Assembly (NCBI RefSeq): GCF_019645855.1
Contig: NZ_CP080999.1
Coordinates: 4,712,001-4,776,000, forward strand
Source of the DNA: Mycobacterium malmoense
GTDB taxonomy: Bacteria; Actinomycetota; Actinomycetes; Mycobacteriales; Mycobacteriaceae
Reading direction: 5' to 3'
DNA: 64,000 nt
Below, piece by piece: positions 25,564 through 33,226 of this stretch. The notes below the pieces were generated by a model, which was not told where the DNA came from, did not search any database, and saw only the letters and a list, made by a program, of their open reading frames with translations. Position 1 is the first letter of the stretch. Each line of letters begins with the position of its first letter. Position numbers and translations under genes: made by a program.

Positions 25564-25587
25564 CCCGACATTCAACCCGACATTCAA
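25564..25587 (+). repeat. Tandem 12-bp direct repeat beside operator C
   Basis: CCCGACATTCAA occurs twice without a gap and abuts the TGGG of operator C. It may be a second recognition element or slippage product. Confidence 0.6.
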
Positions 25588-25603
25588 TGGGCTAGATATC
25601 CCA
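25588..25603. promoter_or_regulatory. TGGG-N8-CCCA operator, copy C
   Basis: TGGGCTAGATATCCCA. It spans about -49 to -34 relative to the predicted leaderless start of the first TetR gene at 25637. Confidence 0.6.
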
Positions 25604-25624
25604 TAATCGGAGGCGCTTGCAGGT

Positions 25625-25630
25625 TAGCCT
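25625..25630 (+). promoter_or_regulatory. -10 element for the first TetR gene
   Basis: TAGCCT ends 6 nt before ATG 25637, a leaderless arrangement. Confidence 0.5.
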
Positions 25631-25636
25631 GACGCG

Positions 25637-26326
25637 ATGGCCCATCCCGATGTTCAAGACGAACAACGGTTGACCGCCAAGGGGCGTGCCACCCGCGACA
25701 GGATCGTGCAGGCCGCCGCCGAGCTGATCGTCACCCAGGGACTGTCGGCCTCGAACACGGAGAACGTGCGCAAAGCTGCGTCGGTCAGCGGCTCTCAGCT
25801 CGCCCACTATTTCGCCGACAAAAGTACGCTGATTCGCGCGGTCATCAGGCGCCAAATCGGCGTGGTTCTCGACTTTCACCGCCAACCCAAGCTTCGAGAC
25901 CTGGACTCGTTCGACGACTTCGAGCGGTGGATTGATCTCAACATGCGTTACCTACGACGCATCGGAACCTCCGGTGGAACACCCACTTACCATGCCCTGG
26001 CCGCACAGCTGGCAAAGTCCGACGACGAAACGCGTGCCACATTGGCGGCCGGCTACTGGCAGTGGGTCGAGTTGCTCGAAGCGGCGATCCGGCGAATGAA
26101 AAACCACGGTGTTCTCGACGCGAACGCCGACCCGCGAAAACTGGCGTTGACCATCGTCAGCGCTCACCAAGGCGGCGCCACACTGGCGTTTACCTATCGG
26201 GCGGAATGGCCGCACGCTGACGCCACGCGGTTCGCCGTCAACTATCTGCGGATGTTCGCCACCGACCCCGCTGAGCGGGTTCCGCGTCCTGCGCGACGTC
26301 CCCGCCGTCGGCGCCACACCACATAA
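25637..26326 (+). CDS. TetR-family regulator (first of a tandem pair)
   Basis: The 229-residue regulator has an N-terminal helix-turn-helix (RDRIVQAAAELIVTQGLSAS, then KAASVSGSQLAHYFADKSTLIRAVI). The C-terminal ligand domain contains LTIVSAHQGGATLAF and ends in a basic tail (RPARRPRRRRHTT). It is a paralogue of the next gene, sharing VSGSQ(L/I)xHYF and HQGGA. Operator C lies upstream, suggesting autoregulation. The ligand is unknown; the surrounding catabolic-type genes suggest a small hydrophobic substrate. Confidence 0.88.
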   Translation: MAHPDVQDEQRLTAKGRATRDRIVQAAAELIVTQGLSASNTENVRKAASVSGSQLAHYFADKSTLIRAVIRRQIGVVLDFHRQPKLRDLDSFDDFERWIDLNMRYLRRIGTSGGTPTYHALAAQLAKSDDETRATLAAGYWQWVELLEAAIRRMKNHGVLDANADPRKLALTIVSAHQGGATLAFTYRAEWPHADATRFAVNYLRMFATDPAERVPRPARRPRRRRHTT

Positions 26327-26338
26327 GCCCACCGACCG

Positions 26339-27025
26339 ATGCCAAGGCGGAACGTGAACGAAGACGGCACATCGCGATTCACCCGAAAGGGACTGGCGAC
26401 TCGGGCACGTATCGTCGGCGTCGCCGCCCGACTCATGTTCGAACGCGGCGTCGCCAACACCAGCATCGACGAGGTGCGTAACATCGCCGGGGTCAGCGGA
26501 TCGCAGATCTCGCACTATTTCCGTGGCAAACGCGATCTGACCCGCCAGGTCATCGCTTCGCGACGCGACGATGTCATGGCGTTTCATACGCAACCGCAGC
26601 TCGGCGCGCTCGACAGTTTCGAGGCCCTGCAAGCATGGGCCGACGCCTGCGTAGCCGACATCGACACCGTCTACCGGCTGGGCGGATGCGTCTACGGCTC
26701 GCTGGCCGGGGAGCTGATCGACGCCGACGACCAAATTCGCGATGATCTCGCCGACGGGTATGACCAGTGGCTTGAGCTATTCCAGACCGGGCTTGCGGCG
26801 ATGCGACGCCGTGGCGACCTGCGATCTGACGCCGACCCGCGACACCTGGCTGTCTCACTGGTCATCGCACACCAGGGTGGCGCCATGCTCACGCATGCCA
26901 CCGCTGACCCGGAGCCGCTGCGGGTCGCCGTCAATGCCGCCGTCGACTACGTGCGCTCCTTCGCGGCTGATCCCGGGCACCGTAAAGGCCGGTCCACCTC
27001 ACCGCGACGCAGATCCAAATCCTGA
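26339..27025 (+). CDS. TetR-family regulator (second of a tandem pair)
   Basis: The 228-residue paralogue of the preceding gene starts 12 bp after its stop, so the two are co-transcribed. The DNA-binding domain is RARIVGVAARLMFERGVANTS with IAGVSGSQISHYFRGKRDLTRQVI. The effector domain keeps LVIAHQGGAMLTH at the place of HQGGA in the first copy. Two co-expressed TetR paralogues could form heterodimers or divide operators between them. Operators D and E follow this gene. Confidence 0.88.
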   Translation: MPRRNVNEDGTSRFTRKGLATRARIVGVAARLMFERGVANTSIDEVRNIAGVSGSQISHYFRGKRDLTRQVIASRRDDVMAFHTQPQLGALDSFEALQAWADACVADIDTVYRLGGCVYGSLAGELIDADDQIRDDLADGYDQWLELFQTGLAAMRRRGDLRSDADPRHLAVSLVIAHQGGAMLTHATADPEPLRVAVNAAVDYVRSFAADPGHRKGRSTSPRRRSKS

Positions 27026-27109
27026 CCTGAACCGGACGCGCCTTGATCGCCCGCCAATGTCCGTCCGGCGGCCTGAGCTCGAAGACAAAATAACCGCGCT
27101 GGACAAATT

Positions 27110-27125
27110 TGGGTGGAACCACCCA
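27110..27125. promoter_or_regulatory. TGGG-N8-CCCA operator, copy D
   Basis: TGGGTGGAACCACCCA, a perfect 16-bp palindrome and the most symmetric of the five copies. It is 22 bp upstream of copy E, about two helical turns. Confidence 0.6.
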
Positions 27126-27131
27126 TAATAT

Positions 27132-27147
27132 TGGGCTATACGACCCA
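27132..27147. promoter_or_regulatory. TGGG-N8-CCCA operator, copy E
   Basis: TGGGCTATACGACCCA. With TAACCT at 27169-27174 as -10 box, it sits at about -49 to -34, the same position copy C has at its promoter. Confidence 0.6.
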
Positions 27148-27168
27148 TTAAGTTCCTGACGACGGTGG

Positions 27169-27174
27169 TAACCT
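27169..27174 (+). promoter_or_regulatory. -10 element for the MDR oxidoreductase operon
   Basis: TAACCT fits TAnnnT. A start near 27181 would leave a 60-nt leader containing AAAGAG before ATG 27244. Confidence 0.4.
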
Positions 27175-27243
27175 AACCGCCACAGTGCGGCTCTCGCGAA
27201 GCAATATCCGAAGGCCGACTAACGATTTGGAAAGAGACAGGTG

Positions 27244-28332
27244 ATGGCCACCATGGAAAACCCTCTTCCGAACGGCGCCGCGACGACGTCGCAAGGTTCG
27301 CCAGCCGCACCGTCCACGGCGCCCGCGGTAGTGCGCGAGCAACCGAGCGGCGAAACCATGCGCGCGATCATCTTGAAAGGGTTCGGCGGGCTCGACAGCC
27401 TGGTCTACACAAACATCCCCAAGCCGCTGCCCAAGGACGGCGAGGTCGTCATCGAGGTGAAAGGGTTCGGTATCAACCACGCCGAGATGCACATGCGGCG
27501 GGGCGAATGGGCAGAAGCGGCGGAAGTCAGCGGCATCGAATGCGTCGGCATCGTCGACTCGTGCCCGGGAGGGGAATTTCCGGTCGGCGCCAAGGTGGCG
27601 GCGCTGATGGGCGGCCTCGGGCGAACCATCAACGGCAGCTATGCCGAATACACGCGCGTGCGCGCCGCCAATGTCGCCCCCGTTGAGTCCGAGCTACCTT
27701 GGTCAGATTTGGCGGCATTGCCCGAAACCTATGCGACCGCCTGGACATGTCTGTTCCGCAACCTCAACCTGGAAGCCGGGCAGTCACTCGTGTTACGCGG
27801 TGCGACGTCATCGTTCGGCCAGGCGGCACTCAAGATGGCGGCCGCCGCCGGCGCGCGGGTCATCGCCACCGCGCGCAGCCCCAAGCGTTTTTCCCTGCTC
27901 GAGAACTTGGGCGCTTCGCGCGTCGAGTTGGAGCGGCGCGACCTGGCGGCCCACATCGCCGAATCCAAGCAGATTGATGCCGTCCTCGACCTCGTGGGCA
28001 ACAGCACCATCCTCGACTCGCTGGACATGCTGCGCCGCGGCGGCACCGCCTGCCTGGCGGGATGGCTGGGTGGACTTGATCCCATCGGGGATTTCAACCC
28101 GTTGCTGCGCATGGCCAGCGGGGTGAACCTGAACTTCTTCGGCAGCTTCGTGTTTGGGACTCCCGGCTTCCCGCTTTCCGACGTGCCGCTGCAAGATATC
28201 GCACGGCAGGTGGCTGACGGCAAGCTCGACGCAAAGCCGTCGCACGTCTTCTCGTTCGATCAAATTCACGAAGCGCACCGGGTGATGGAGGCCGGGGAAG
28301 CCGGCGGAAAGATGGTCGTTGTCGTGGACTGA
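27244..28332 (+). CDS. Zinc-free MDR oxidoreductase (NADPH:quinone reductase type)
   Basis: The 362-residue protein has an atypical 35-residue Ala/Pro/Ser/Thr-rich N-terminus before the usual start MRAIILKGFGGLDSLVY. Then come FGINHAEMHMRRGEW, GIECVGIVD, and the nucleotide motif LRGATSSFGQAALKMAAAAGARVIATARS. The Cys/His zinc ligands of classical alcohol dehydrogenases are absent, placing it with quinone/enoyl reductases of the MDR superfamily. ATG 27244 is preferred; GTG 27241 is one codon upstream. Substrate is unknown. It leads a five-gene run on the plus strand behind operators D and E. Confidence 0.85.
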   Translation: MATMENPLPNGAATTSQGSPAAPSTAPAVVREQPSGETMRAIILKGFGGLDSLVYTNIPKPLPKDGEVVIEVKGFGINHAEMHMRRGEWAEAAEVSGIECVGIVDSCPGGEFPVGAKVAALMGGLGRTINGSYAEYTRVRAANVAPVESELPWSDLAALPETYATAWTCLFRNLNLEAGQSLVLRGATSSFGQAALKMAAAAGARVIATARSPKRFSLLENLGASRVELERRDLAAHIAESKQIDAVLDLVGNSTILDSLDMLRRGGTACLAGWLGGLDPIGDFNPLLRMASGVNLNFFGSFVFGTPGFPLSDVPLQDIARQVADGKLDAKPSHVFSFDQIHEAHRVMEAGEAGGKMVVVVD

Positions 28333-28389
28333 TGCAAGGTTACAAATACTGGCTCTGGGAACCGATTTCGCTGCAGGAAGGACACGACG

Positions 28390-29271
28390 ATGGGTTTGGC
28401 ATGGCAGCAAGGTCCACTGGCGACCGGCTCGATCGGACACTTCCTCACCGAGCAGCCACTGCCGCCGCGTCTGCTGTACGCGGAGCCGTCGCGCCGTCGC
28501 ATGCGAGTGCGCTTCGCCGACAAGTGGATCGCCGACAGCGAGAACGTCATTTTGCTACACGAGCCGGGCCGTTACCCGGTGGCCTATTTCCCGCGCGGCG
28601 ATATCGAACCCGGCATCGTGATCGCCGAGGACCGGGTCACCCAACACCGCGACCTCGGCGACACGCAGTGGTTCACCGTCAAGGTTGCGGAGCGGGAGGC
28701 GAACCACAGCGCCTGGCAACACACAGATCTACCGCAACATGCGACCGTTCTGGACGGGCGGCTGGCATTCGCCTGGCGCGCCATGGACGCCTTCTACGAA
28801 GAAAACGAACGCATCGTCGGGCATGCCGCCGACGCCTATCACCGCATCGACATCCGCTCTACGTCACGGCATCTCGTCGTCCAGGATGGCGAGCGGGTGA
28901 TCGCCGACACGAAGCACCCGTTGGCGCTATACGAATCAGGTTTTGCACCCCGCTGGTACGTACCACGCGAGGATATCGACGGGGCTGATCTTAAACTCGT
29001 TGATATACAAACCTTTTGCCCCTACAAAGGGATATGCTCCTATTACGACATCGGCAGCCACCAGCGCGCCGCGTGGTCCTACATCAACGCCTGGCCCGAA
29101 GTGGGGCGGGTAACGAACCTGGTGTCCTTCGAGCCCGACAAGATCGACGTCTATCTCGACGGCCAACAATTACGGCTCGAGCCTGGCCAAACCGTCATTC
29201 CCCATGGTGTTGACCGAGGACTCGATACCGACGAGGTGCTCGGGAAGACGCCCACGGGGATCATGAGATGA
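28390..29271 (+). CDS. Double DUF427 domain protein
   Basis: The 293-residue protein consists of two DUF427 repeats (about 25-120 and 150-265). Each contains the beta-rich core seen in RMRVRFADKWIADSENVILLHEPGRYPVAYFP and RHLVVQDGERVIADTKHPLALYESG followed by RWYVPREDI. The second has the diagnostic TFCPYKGICSYYDI with Asn/Asp-rich ending VSFEPDKIDVYLDG. DUF427 function is not established. CAGGAAGGA precedes ATG 28390. The gene overlaps the next by ATGA. Confidence 0.85.
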   Translation: MGLAWQQGPLATGSIGHFLTEQPLPPRLLYAEPSRRRMRVRFADKWIADSENVILLHEPGRYPVAYFPRGDIEPGIVIAEDRVTQHRDLGDTQWFTVKVAEREANHSAWQHTDLPQHATVLDGRLAFAWRAMDAFYEENERIVGHAADAYHRIDIRSTSRHLVVQDGERVIADTKHPLALYESGFAPRWYVPREDIDGADLKLVDIQTFCPYKGICSYYDIGSHQRAAWSYINAWPEVGRVTNLVSFEPDKIDVYLDGQQLRLEPGQTVIPHGVDRGLDTDEVLGKTPTGIMR

Positions 29272-29444
29272 AGGCGCTGTTCGGTGTCGGCCTGACCGAC
29301 GCACCCCCAGGTTTGGCGCAAAGCCTCCGTCTAGCGGTTTCCGACATTCGGGGCTACCGCTCGGAACTGGCGGGTCGCGGGGTGGCCGTCAGCGCGATCC
29401 GCCACGCCTGGGTATCGCAAGAACGCAACCACCGGCCGACATGA
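29268..29444 (+). CDS. 58-residue VOC-domain fragment
   Basis: The ORF overlaps the DUF427 stop (ATGA) and the HAD start (ATGA). It encodes MKALFGVGLTDAPPGLAQSL, then RLAVSDIRGYRSELAGRGVAV, which resembles the second half of a VOC (glyoxalase/bleomycin resistance) module where a strand, the helix 'DI..yRsELagRGV' and a strand follow each other. A full VOC protein has 120 or more residues, so this is probably a truncated remnant kept in frame, or a new small protein. Both overlaps show it is translated within the operon arrangement if the operon is read. Confidence 0.55.
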   Translation: MKALFGVGLTDAPPGLAQSLRLAVSDIRGYRSELAGRGVAVSAIRHAWVSQERNHRPT

Positions 29445-30145
29445 ACTCAGGGGACCGGCCGACCGCGCCATCCGTGCTCGTTTTCGACGTGAACGAGACG
29501 CTGATCGATATCGAGTCCATCGCACCGCTTTTCGAGGAGCTGTTCGGCGACGGACGGGTGCTCCGTGAATGGTTCGGCCAGCTCGTCATGTACTCGATGA
29601 CCGCTACCTTGGCGGAATACTACGTCGACTTCTTCACGCTCGGCCAAGGCGTCTTACACATGCTGGCCGATATCCACGGGGTGGACATTACCGACGATGA
29701 CGCACATCGCCTGCGGGCGCGGATGCGCACGATGCCCGCGCACCCCGACGTCATGGAAGGGCTCACCACACTGCGCGACAACGGCTTTCGTCTGGTCACG
29801 CTGACCAATTCACCGCACCGGCCCGGCGTCCGGACACCGCTGGAGAACGCCGGGCTCGCGGACTTTTTCGAGCAGCAGTTGAGCGTCGAATCCTGCCGCG
29901 CGTTCAAGCCGGCTCCGGCCGTCTACCGACACGTGTGCCAGACGCTCGACGTAGCCCCCGCCGATTGCATGATGGTGGCCGCACACGTATGGGATACCCT
30001 CGGCGCGCAAAACGTCGGGTTCAGCGCTGCTCTCGTCACGCGGCCGGGTAACCCACCGCTACCCGTTGACGGCCTGCCGCAACCAGACCTTGTGGTGAGT
30101 GACCTGCGCGAGTTGGCCGGGCGCCTCATCGAGGGGCGGCGCTGA
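29441..30145 (+). CDS. HAD-superfamily hydrolase, 2-haloacid dehalogenase-like
   Basis: The 234-residue HAD protein has the nucleophile motif VLVFDVNETLID (Asp16), motif II TLTNSP, Lys in CRAFKPAPAVYRH and the acidic motif MVAAHVWDTLGA. This matches type II haloacid dehalogenase-like proteins. Two substitutions argue for caution: the W-R-x-x-Q-L Arg of classical L-2-haloacid dehalogenases is Phe here (WFGQL), and the S-x-N-x-W-D motif reads AAHVWD. Activity on halogenated acids is therefore only a possibility. ATG 29441 overlaps the preceding stop. Confidence 0.85.
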   Translation: MNSGDRPTAPSVLVFDVNETLIDIESIAPLFEELFGDGRVLREWFGQLVMYSMTATLAEYYVDFFTLGQGVLHMLADIHGVDITDDDAHRLRARMRTMPAHPDVMEGLTTLRDNGFRLVTLTNSPHRPGVRTPLENAGLADFFEQQLSVESCRAFKPAPAVYRHVCQTLDVAPADCMMVAAHVWDTLGAQNVGFSAALVTRPGNPPLPVDGLPQPDLVVSDLRELAGRLIEGRR

Positions 30146-30191
30146 ACGTTTACCGACACACCGATGCAGATCACCGGGAGGATCGTCGACC

Positions 30192-31649
30192 ATGGCAGCG
30201 GACGTTGAACAAGACTACGACGTCGTGGTCCTCGGCGCCGGACCGGTTGGCCAGAACGCCGTGGAGCGCGCCCGGGCGGCGGGCCTCAGCGTGGCGCTGG
30301 TCGAGCGCGAACTCGTCGGGGGCGAATGCTCCTATTGGGCCTGCGTGCCCAGTAAAGCGTTGCTGCGGCCGGTGATTGCCGTATCCGACGTACGCCGGAT
30401 CGACGGCGCACGCGAGGCGGTCAGCGGTTCCATCAGAGCCGCGGGCGTGTTCGGCCGCCGCAACCGCTACGTCAACGACTGGGACGACAGCGGCCAGGCC
30501 GACTGGGCGGCCGAAATCGGCGCCACCCTGGTGCGCGGCCAGGGGCGGTTGGACGGTCCGCGACGAGTCGCCGTCGCCACGCCCGGCGGCGGGCGGACGG
30601 CGCTGATCGCACGGCACGCGATCGTCGTCTGCACGGGAAGCCGGCCGGCCCTGCCCGCCCTGCCCGGCATCGACGAAGCCAGGCCGTGGACCAACCGCCA
30701 AGCGACCGACAGCAGCTATGTCCCGGAGCGGCTCGCCATTGTCGGTGGTGGCGGCGTGGCCGTCGAAATGGCAACCGCCTGGCAAGGATTGGGCTCCAAG
30801 GTGGTTCTGCTGGCCCGGCGATCCGGCCTGTTGCCGCGGATGGAGCCCTTCGTGGGCGAACTCGTCGGCCGCGGACTCGCCGACGCGGGCGTGGACGTGC
30901 GCGTGGGGGTGTCGGTCCGCGCGCTGCGCCGGCCCGACGGCGGCCAGGTGATCCTCGACCTGGACGACGGATCCGAATTGGAAGTCAGCGAAGTGCTTTT
31001 CGCCACGGGCCGGGCACCGCTCACCGACGACATCGGCCTGGAGACGGTGGGACTGACGCCGGGCGGCTGGCTCGACGTCGACGACACGTGCCGAGTGCGG
31101 GCGATCGAGGACGGTTGGCTCTATGCGGCGGGCGACGTCAATCACCGGGCCCTGCTGACCCATCAAGGCAAGTACCAGGGACGCATCGCCGGCGCGGCCA
31201 TCGGGGCCCGCGCGGCGGGAACCCCGTTGGACACCAGGCCGTGGGGCGCGCATGCCACGACCGCCGACCATTACGCCGTGCCGCAGGCCTTCTTCACCGA
31301 TCCCGAAGCCGCCGCGGTCGGGCTGACGGCTCGGCAGGCGGAAAATGCCGGACACCGGGTGCGCACGGCCGACATCGACATCGGCGATGTCGTGATGGGT
31401 GCCAAGCTCTACGCGGACGGGTACGCCGGCCGGGCCCGGATGGTGGTCGACGCGGATGGCGGCCGCCTGCTCGGTGTCACGCTGGTCGGTCCCGGTGTGA
31501 CCGAGATGCTGCACTCGGCCACCATCGCCGTCGCCGGCCAGGTGCGAATCGATCGGTTGTGGCACGCCGTTCCGTGCTTCCCGACGATCAGCGAACTGTG
31601 GCTGAGGCTTCTCGAGGCCTACCGGGATTCATCCGCGGACGACAATTGA
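30192..31649 (+). CDS. Pyridine nucleotide-disulfide oxidoreductase (LpdB/Rv0794c type)
   Basis: The 485-residue flavoprotein has the FAD motif VVVLGAGPVGQNAVERARA and the redox pair GGECSYWACVPSKALL (two Cys four residues apart). The NAD(P) motif is LAIVGGGGVAVEMATAW, and LYAAGDVNHRALLTHQGKYQ gives the second FAD contact. The C-terminal dimer domain lacks the His-x-x-x-x-Glu pair region typical of true dihydrolipoamide dehydrogenase (DRLWHAVPCFPTISELWLRL is the comparable region). It corresponds to Rv0794c by context. GGGAGG precedes ATG 30192. The in vivo disulfide substrate is unknown. Confidence 0.87.
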   Translation: MAADVEQDYDVVVLGAGPVGQNAVERARAAGLSVALVERELVGGECSYWACVPSKALLRPVIAVSDVRRIDGAREAVSGSIRAAGVFGRRNRYVNDWDDSGQADWAAEIGATLVRGQGRLDGPRRVAVATPGGGRTALIARHAIVVCTGSRPALPALPGIDEARPWTNRQATDSSYVPERLAIVGGGGVAVEMATAWQGLGSKVVLLARRSGLLPRMEPFVGELVGRGLADAGVDVRVGVSVRALRRPDGGQVILDLDDGSELEVSEVLFATGRAPLTDDIGLETVGLTPGGWLDVDDTCRVRAIEDGWLYAAGDVNHRALLTHQGKYQGRIAGAAIGARAAGTPLDTRPWGAHATTADHYAVPQAFFTDPEAAAVGLTARQAENAGHRVRTADIDIGDVVMGAKLYADGYAGRARMVVDADGGRLLGVTLVGPGVTEMLHSATIAVAGQVRIDRLWHAVPCFPTISELWLRLLEAYRDSSADDN

Positions 31650-31724
31650 CGATCCGACAGCGGAAGTCACCGTCGCGGGCAGCACCCCAGAGGCCAGCTC
31701 CCGGCTGTATCCGGGTTAAGGCGC

Positions 31725-32123
31725 TCAGTAGACCGCGATTTCGACGAGATTCCCATCGATGTCACGACAGTAGTGCGAGGTCATCGGTCCCAACGCGCCG
31801 ATCCTGGTTACCGGTCCCGAGATGATTTTCACCCCGCATTCGGCGAGATGGGCGCGAATGTCGTCGGGGGTGCGGTGCGTGACGAAGCACAAGTCTTCGG
31901 AACCGGCCGCCTCGACGGACCCGGTGACCCAGTCGGGGTCGTCGGCCAGCGCGCCGACCGGTCGCAGGTTGATCTTCTGATTTCCGAAGCAAAGGGCGGT
32001 TCTGTTCGACGGTCCGAACGTCTCGCGCCGCATGCCGAGGACCCGCTCATACCACGAGGCGGTGGCCTCGACGTCGTTGCAATTCAAGACGATATGGTCG
32101 AACCTTTCCACCGCGAATCCCAC
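31725..32123 (-). CDS. VOC-family (glyoxalase-like) protein
   Basis: The 132-residue single VOC module begins VGFAVERFDHIVLNCNDVEA and continues TASWYERVLGMRRETFGP, with metal-ligand candidates His at FDHIVL and Glu in LVEIAVY. The middle segment is EDLCFVTHRTPDDIRAHLAECGV. GTG 32123 is chosen because TAGGAGG lies 7 nt upstream; the frame is open beyond but without family similarity. Members include ring-cleavage dioxygenases, glyoxalases and resistance proteins; the specific reaction is not evident. It is 11 bp downstream of a TetR gene and presumably its target. Confidence 0.85.
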   Translation of the reverse strand: MGFAVERFDHIVLNCNDVEATASWYERVLGMRRETFGPSNRTALCFGNQKINLRPVGALADDPDWVTGSVEAAGSEDLCFVTHRTPDDIRAHLAECGVKIISGPVTRIGALGPMTSHYCRDIDGNLVEIAVY

Positions 32124-32134
32124 TGTCAATCCTC

Positions 32135-32722
32135 CTAATTCGTGTGCAGCTGCGTCGCAAGCGCTCTGGCCAACCCGTCGGCGGCCCGTTCGTCGAGTGG
32201 CTCGTGCGCGAAAATCATTCGATACCACAGCAATCCGAGCGCCTGGTCGACGACGGTCTCGGTCGGTTCGAGCGCGGGGATCTGTCCGCGGGCCCGTGCA
32301 CGCTGCAGGATTTGCGCCAGCTCCTCGCGCCGCGCCGCCGTAAACGCCGCCAGCCGATCCATGGTGGCGTTGTCGCCCAACGCCTCCCGCAGCGCGCCCA
32401 GGAGCAGGCTGCGGTTGTCGGGCGCCGCGGCGAACGTCGCCCGCAGGAACAGGCGCAGGTCGGTGTGCAGGTCACCGCTATCGGGCGCCGGCGCGACTTG
32501 CCGCGCCCGGTGAATCATTGCGTCGAGCAGCACCGCACTCTTGGATGGCCACCACCGGTAGATCGTTTGCTTGCCGACCCCCGCCCGCTCCGCGATCGCG
32601 GCCACGGTGATCAGCGCACCGTCGCCGGTGGCGAGCAGCTCGGCGGCCGCGCGCAGGATGGCCCGCTCGGCCGCGTCGTTGCGGCGGCTGCCGGTATGGG
32701 GCCGTCGGTGGGTCGACGTCAC
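32135..32722 (-). CDS. TetR-family regulator
   Basis: The 195-residue regulator has an N-terminal domain AERAILRAAAELLATGDGAL and ERAGVGKQTIYRWWPSKSAVLLDAM, with the TIYRWWPSK recognition helix common in mycobacterial TetR proteins. The C-terminal domain (ILQRARARGQIPALEPTETVVDQALGLL) fits the TetR_C_11 type. GTG 32722 is supported by TAACCT 7 nt upstream. It is divergent from the DUF385 gene and upstream of the VOC gene. Confidence 0.87.
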   Translation of the reverse strand: MTSTHRRPHTGSRRNDAAERAILRAAAELLATGDGALITVAAIAERAGVGKQTIYRWWPSKSAVLLDAMIHRARQVAPAPDSGDLHTDLRLFLRATFAAAPDNRSLLLGALREALGDNATMDRLAAFTAARREELAQILQRARARGQIPALEPTETVVDQALGLLWYRMIFAHEPLDERAADGLARALATQLHTN

Positions 32723-32729
32723 AGCCTGC

Positions 32730-32735
32730 AGGTTA
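32730..32735 (-). promoter_or_regulatory. -10 element for leaderless tetR
   Basis: TAACCT on the minus strand ends 7 nt before GTG 32722. Confidence 0.5.
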
Positions 32736-32780
32736 GCGCGCCCATTGACGAGACCAATAGTCTCGACAATGCTTATGGAC

Positions 32781-33163
32781 ATGACCGCCCACGCCTCCGC
32801 CGCCGAACCAGCTTCTTCCACCGGCACATCGCCAACCCCGTCACCCGGCGGCTGCCCACCCAGGTGCTGCTGGAGACCACCGGCCGCATCAGCGGGCGGC
32901 CGCGGCGCACACCGATAGGCGGGCGGCTCGACGGCGCCGCCTTCTGGCTCGTGTCCGACCACGGCGAAGCGTCGGACTACATTCGAAACATCAAGGTGGA
33001 CAACAGGGTTCGAGTCCGAATTCGAGGCCGTTGGCGCGCGGGAACCGCGGTCCTGTTGCCGGGTGATGACCCGAACGCCCGGCTGGCGACGCTGCCGCGC
33101 CTCAACAGCTCGATGGTGCGCGCGCTGGGCACCGACTTGCTGACCGTACGCATCGACCTGTAA
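32781..33163 (+). pseudogene. DUF385/DDN-type F420-dependent nitroreductase family, apparent 5' frameshift
   Basis: The conserved body (VLLETTGRISGRPRRTPIGG, WLVSDHGEASDYIRNIKVDN, RVRIRGRWRAGTAVLLPGDD) belongs to the deazaflavin-dependent nitroreductase/DUF385 family and runs to TAA 33161-33163. No plausible start exists in that frame near the 5' end. The three close ATGs (32769, 32775, 32781) are all in another frame. Adding one C to the CCC at 32788-32790 would fuse ATG 32781 into MTAPRLRRRTSFFHRHIANP, the expected N-terminus. It is therefore a one-base deletion, a sequencing error, or a gene that starts unusually. Length restored would be about 128 residues. Confidence 0.6.
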
Positions 33164-33180
33164 TCGTTGCCCGCACCTTT

Positions 33181-33226
33181 ACCTGGCGGCCATAAGACGT
33201 TTTAATACGTCTTATGGCCGCCAGGT
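33181..33226. promoter_or_regulatory. 46-bp palindromic operator covering the gntR start codon
   Basis: Two perfect 20-bp inverted arms (33181-33200 and 33207-33226; inner halves CATAAGACGT and ACGTCTTATG) flank a 6-bp centre TTTAAT. ATG 33214 of the GntR gene lies inside the right arm. The inner AAGACGT/ACGTCTT fits a GntR/HutC-type site, so strict autoregulation is likely. Confidence 0.7.

Noticed and set aside
30192..31649. Mercuric reductase assignment
   Set aside because: No N-terminal mercury-binding domain and no C-terminal vicinal Cys pair; the Rv0794c-type oxidoreductase fits better.
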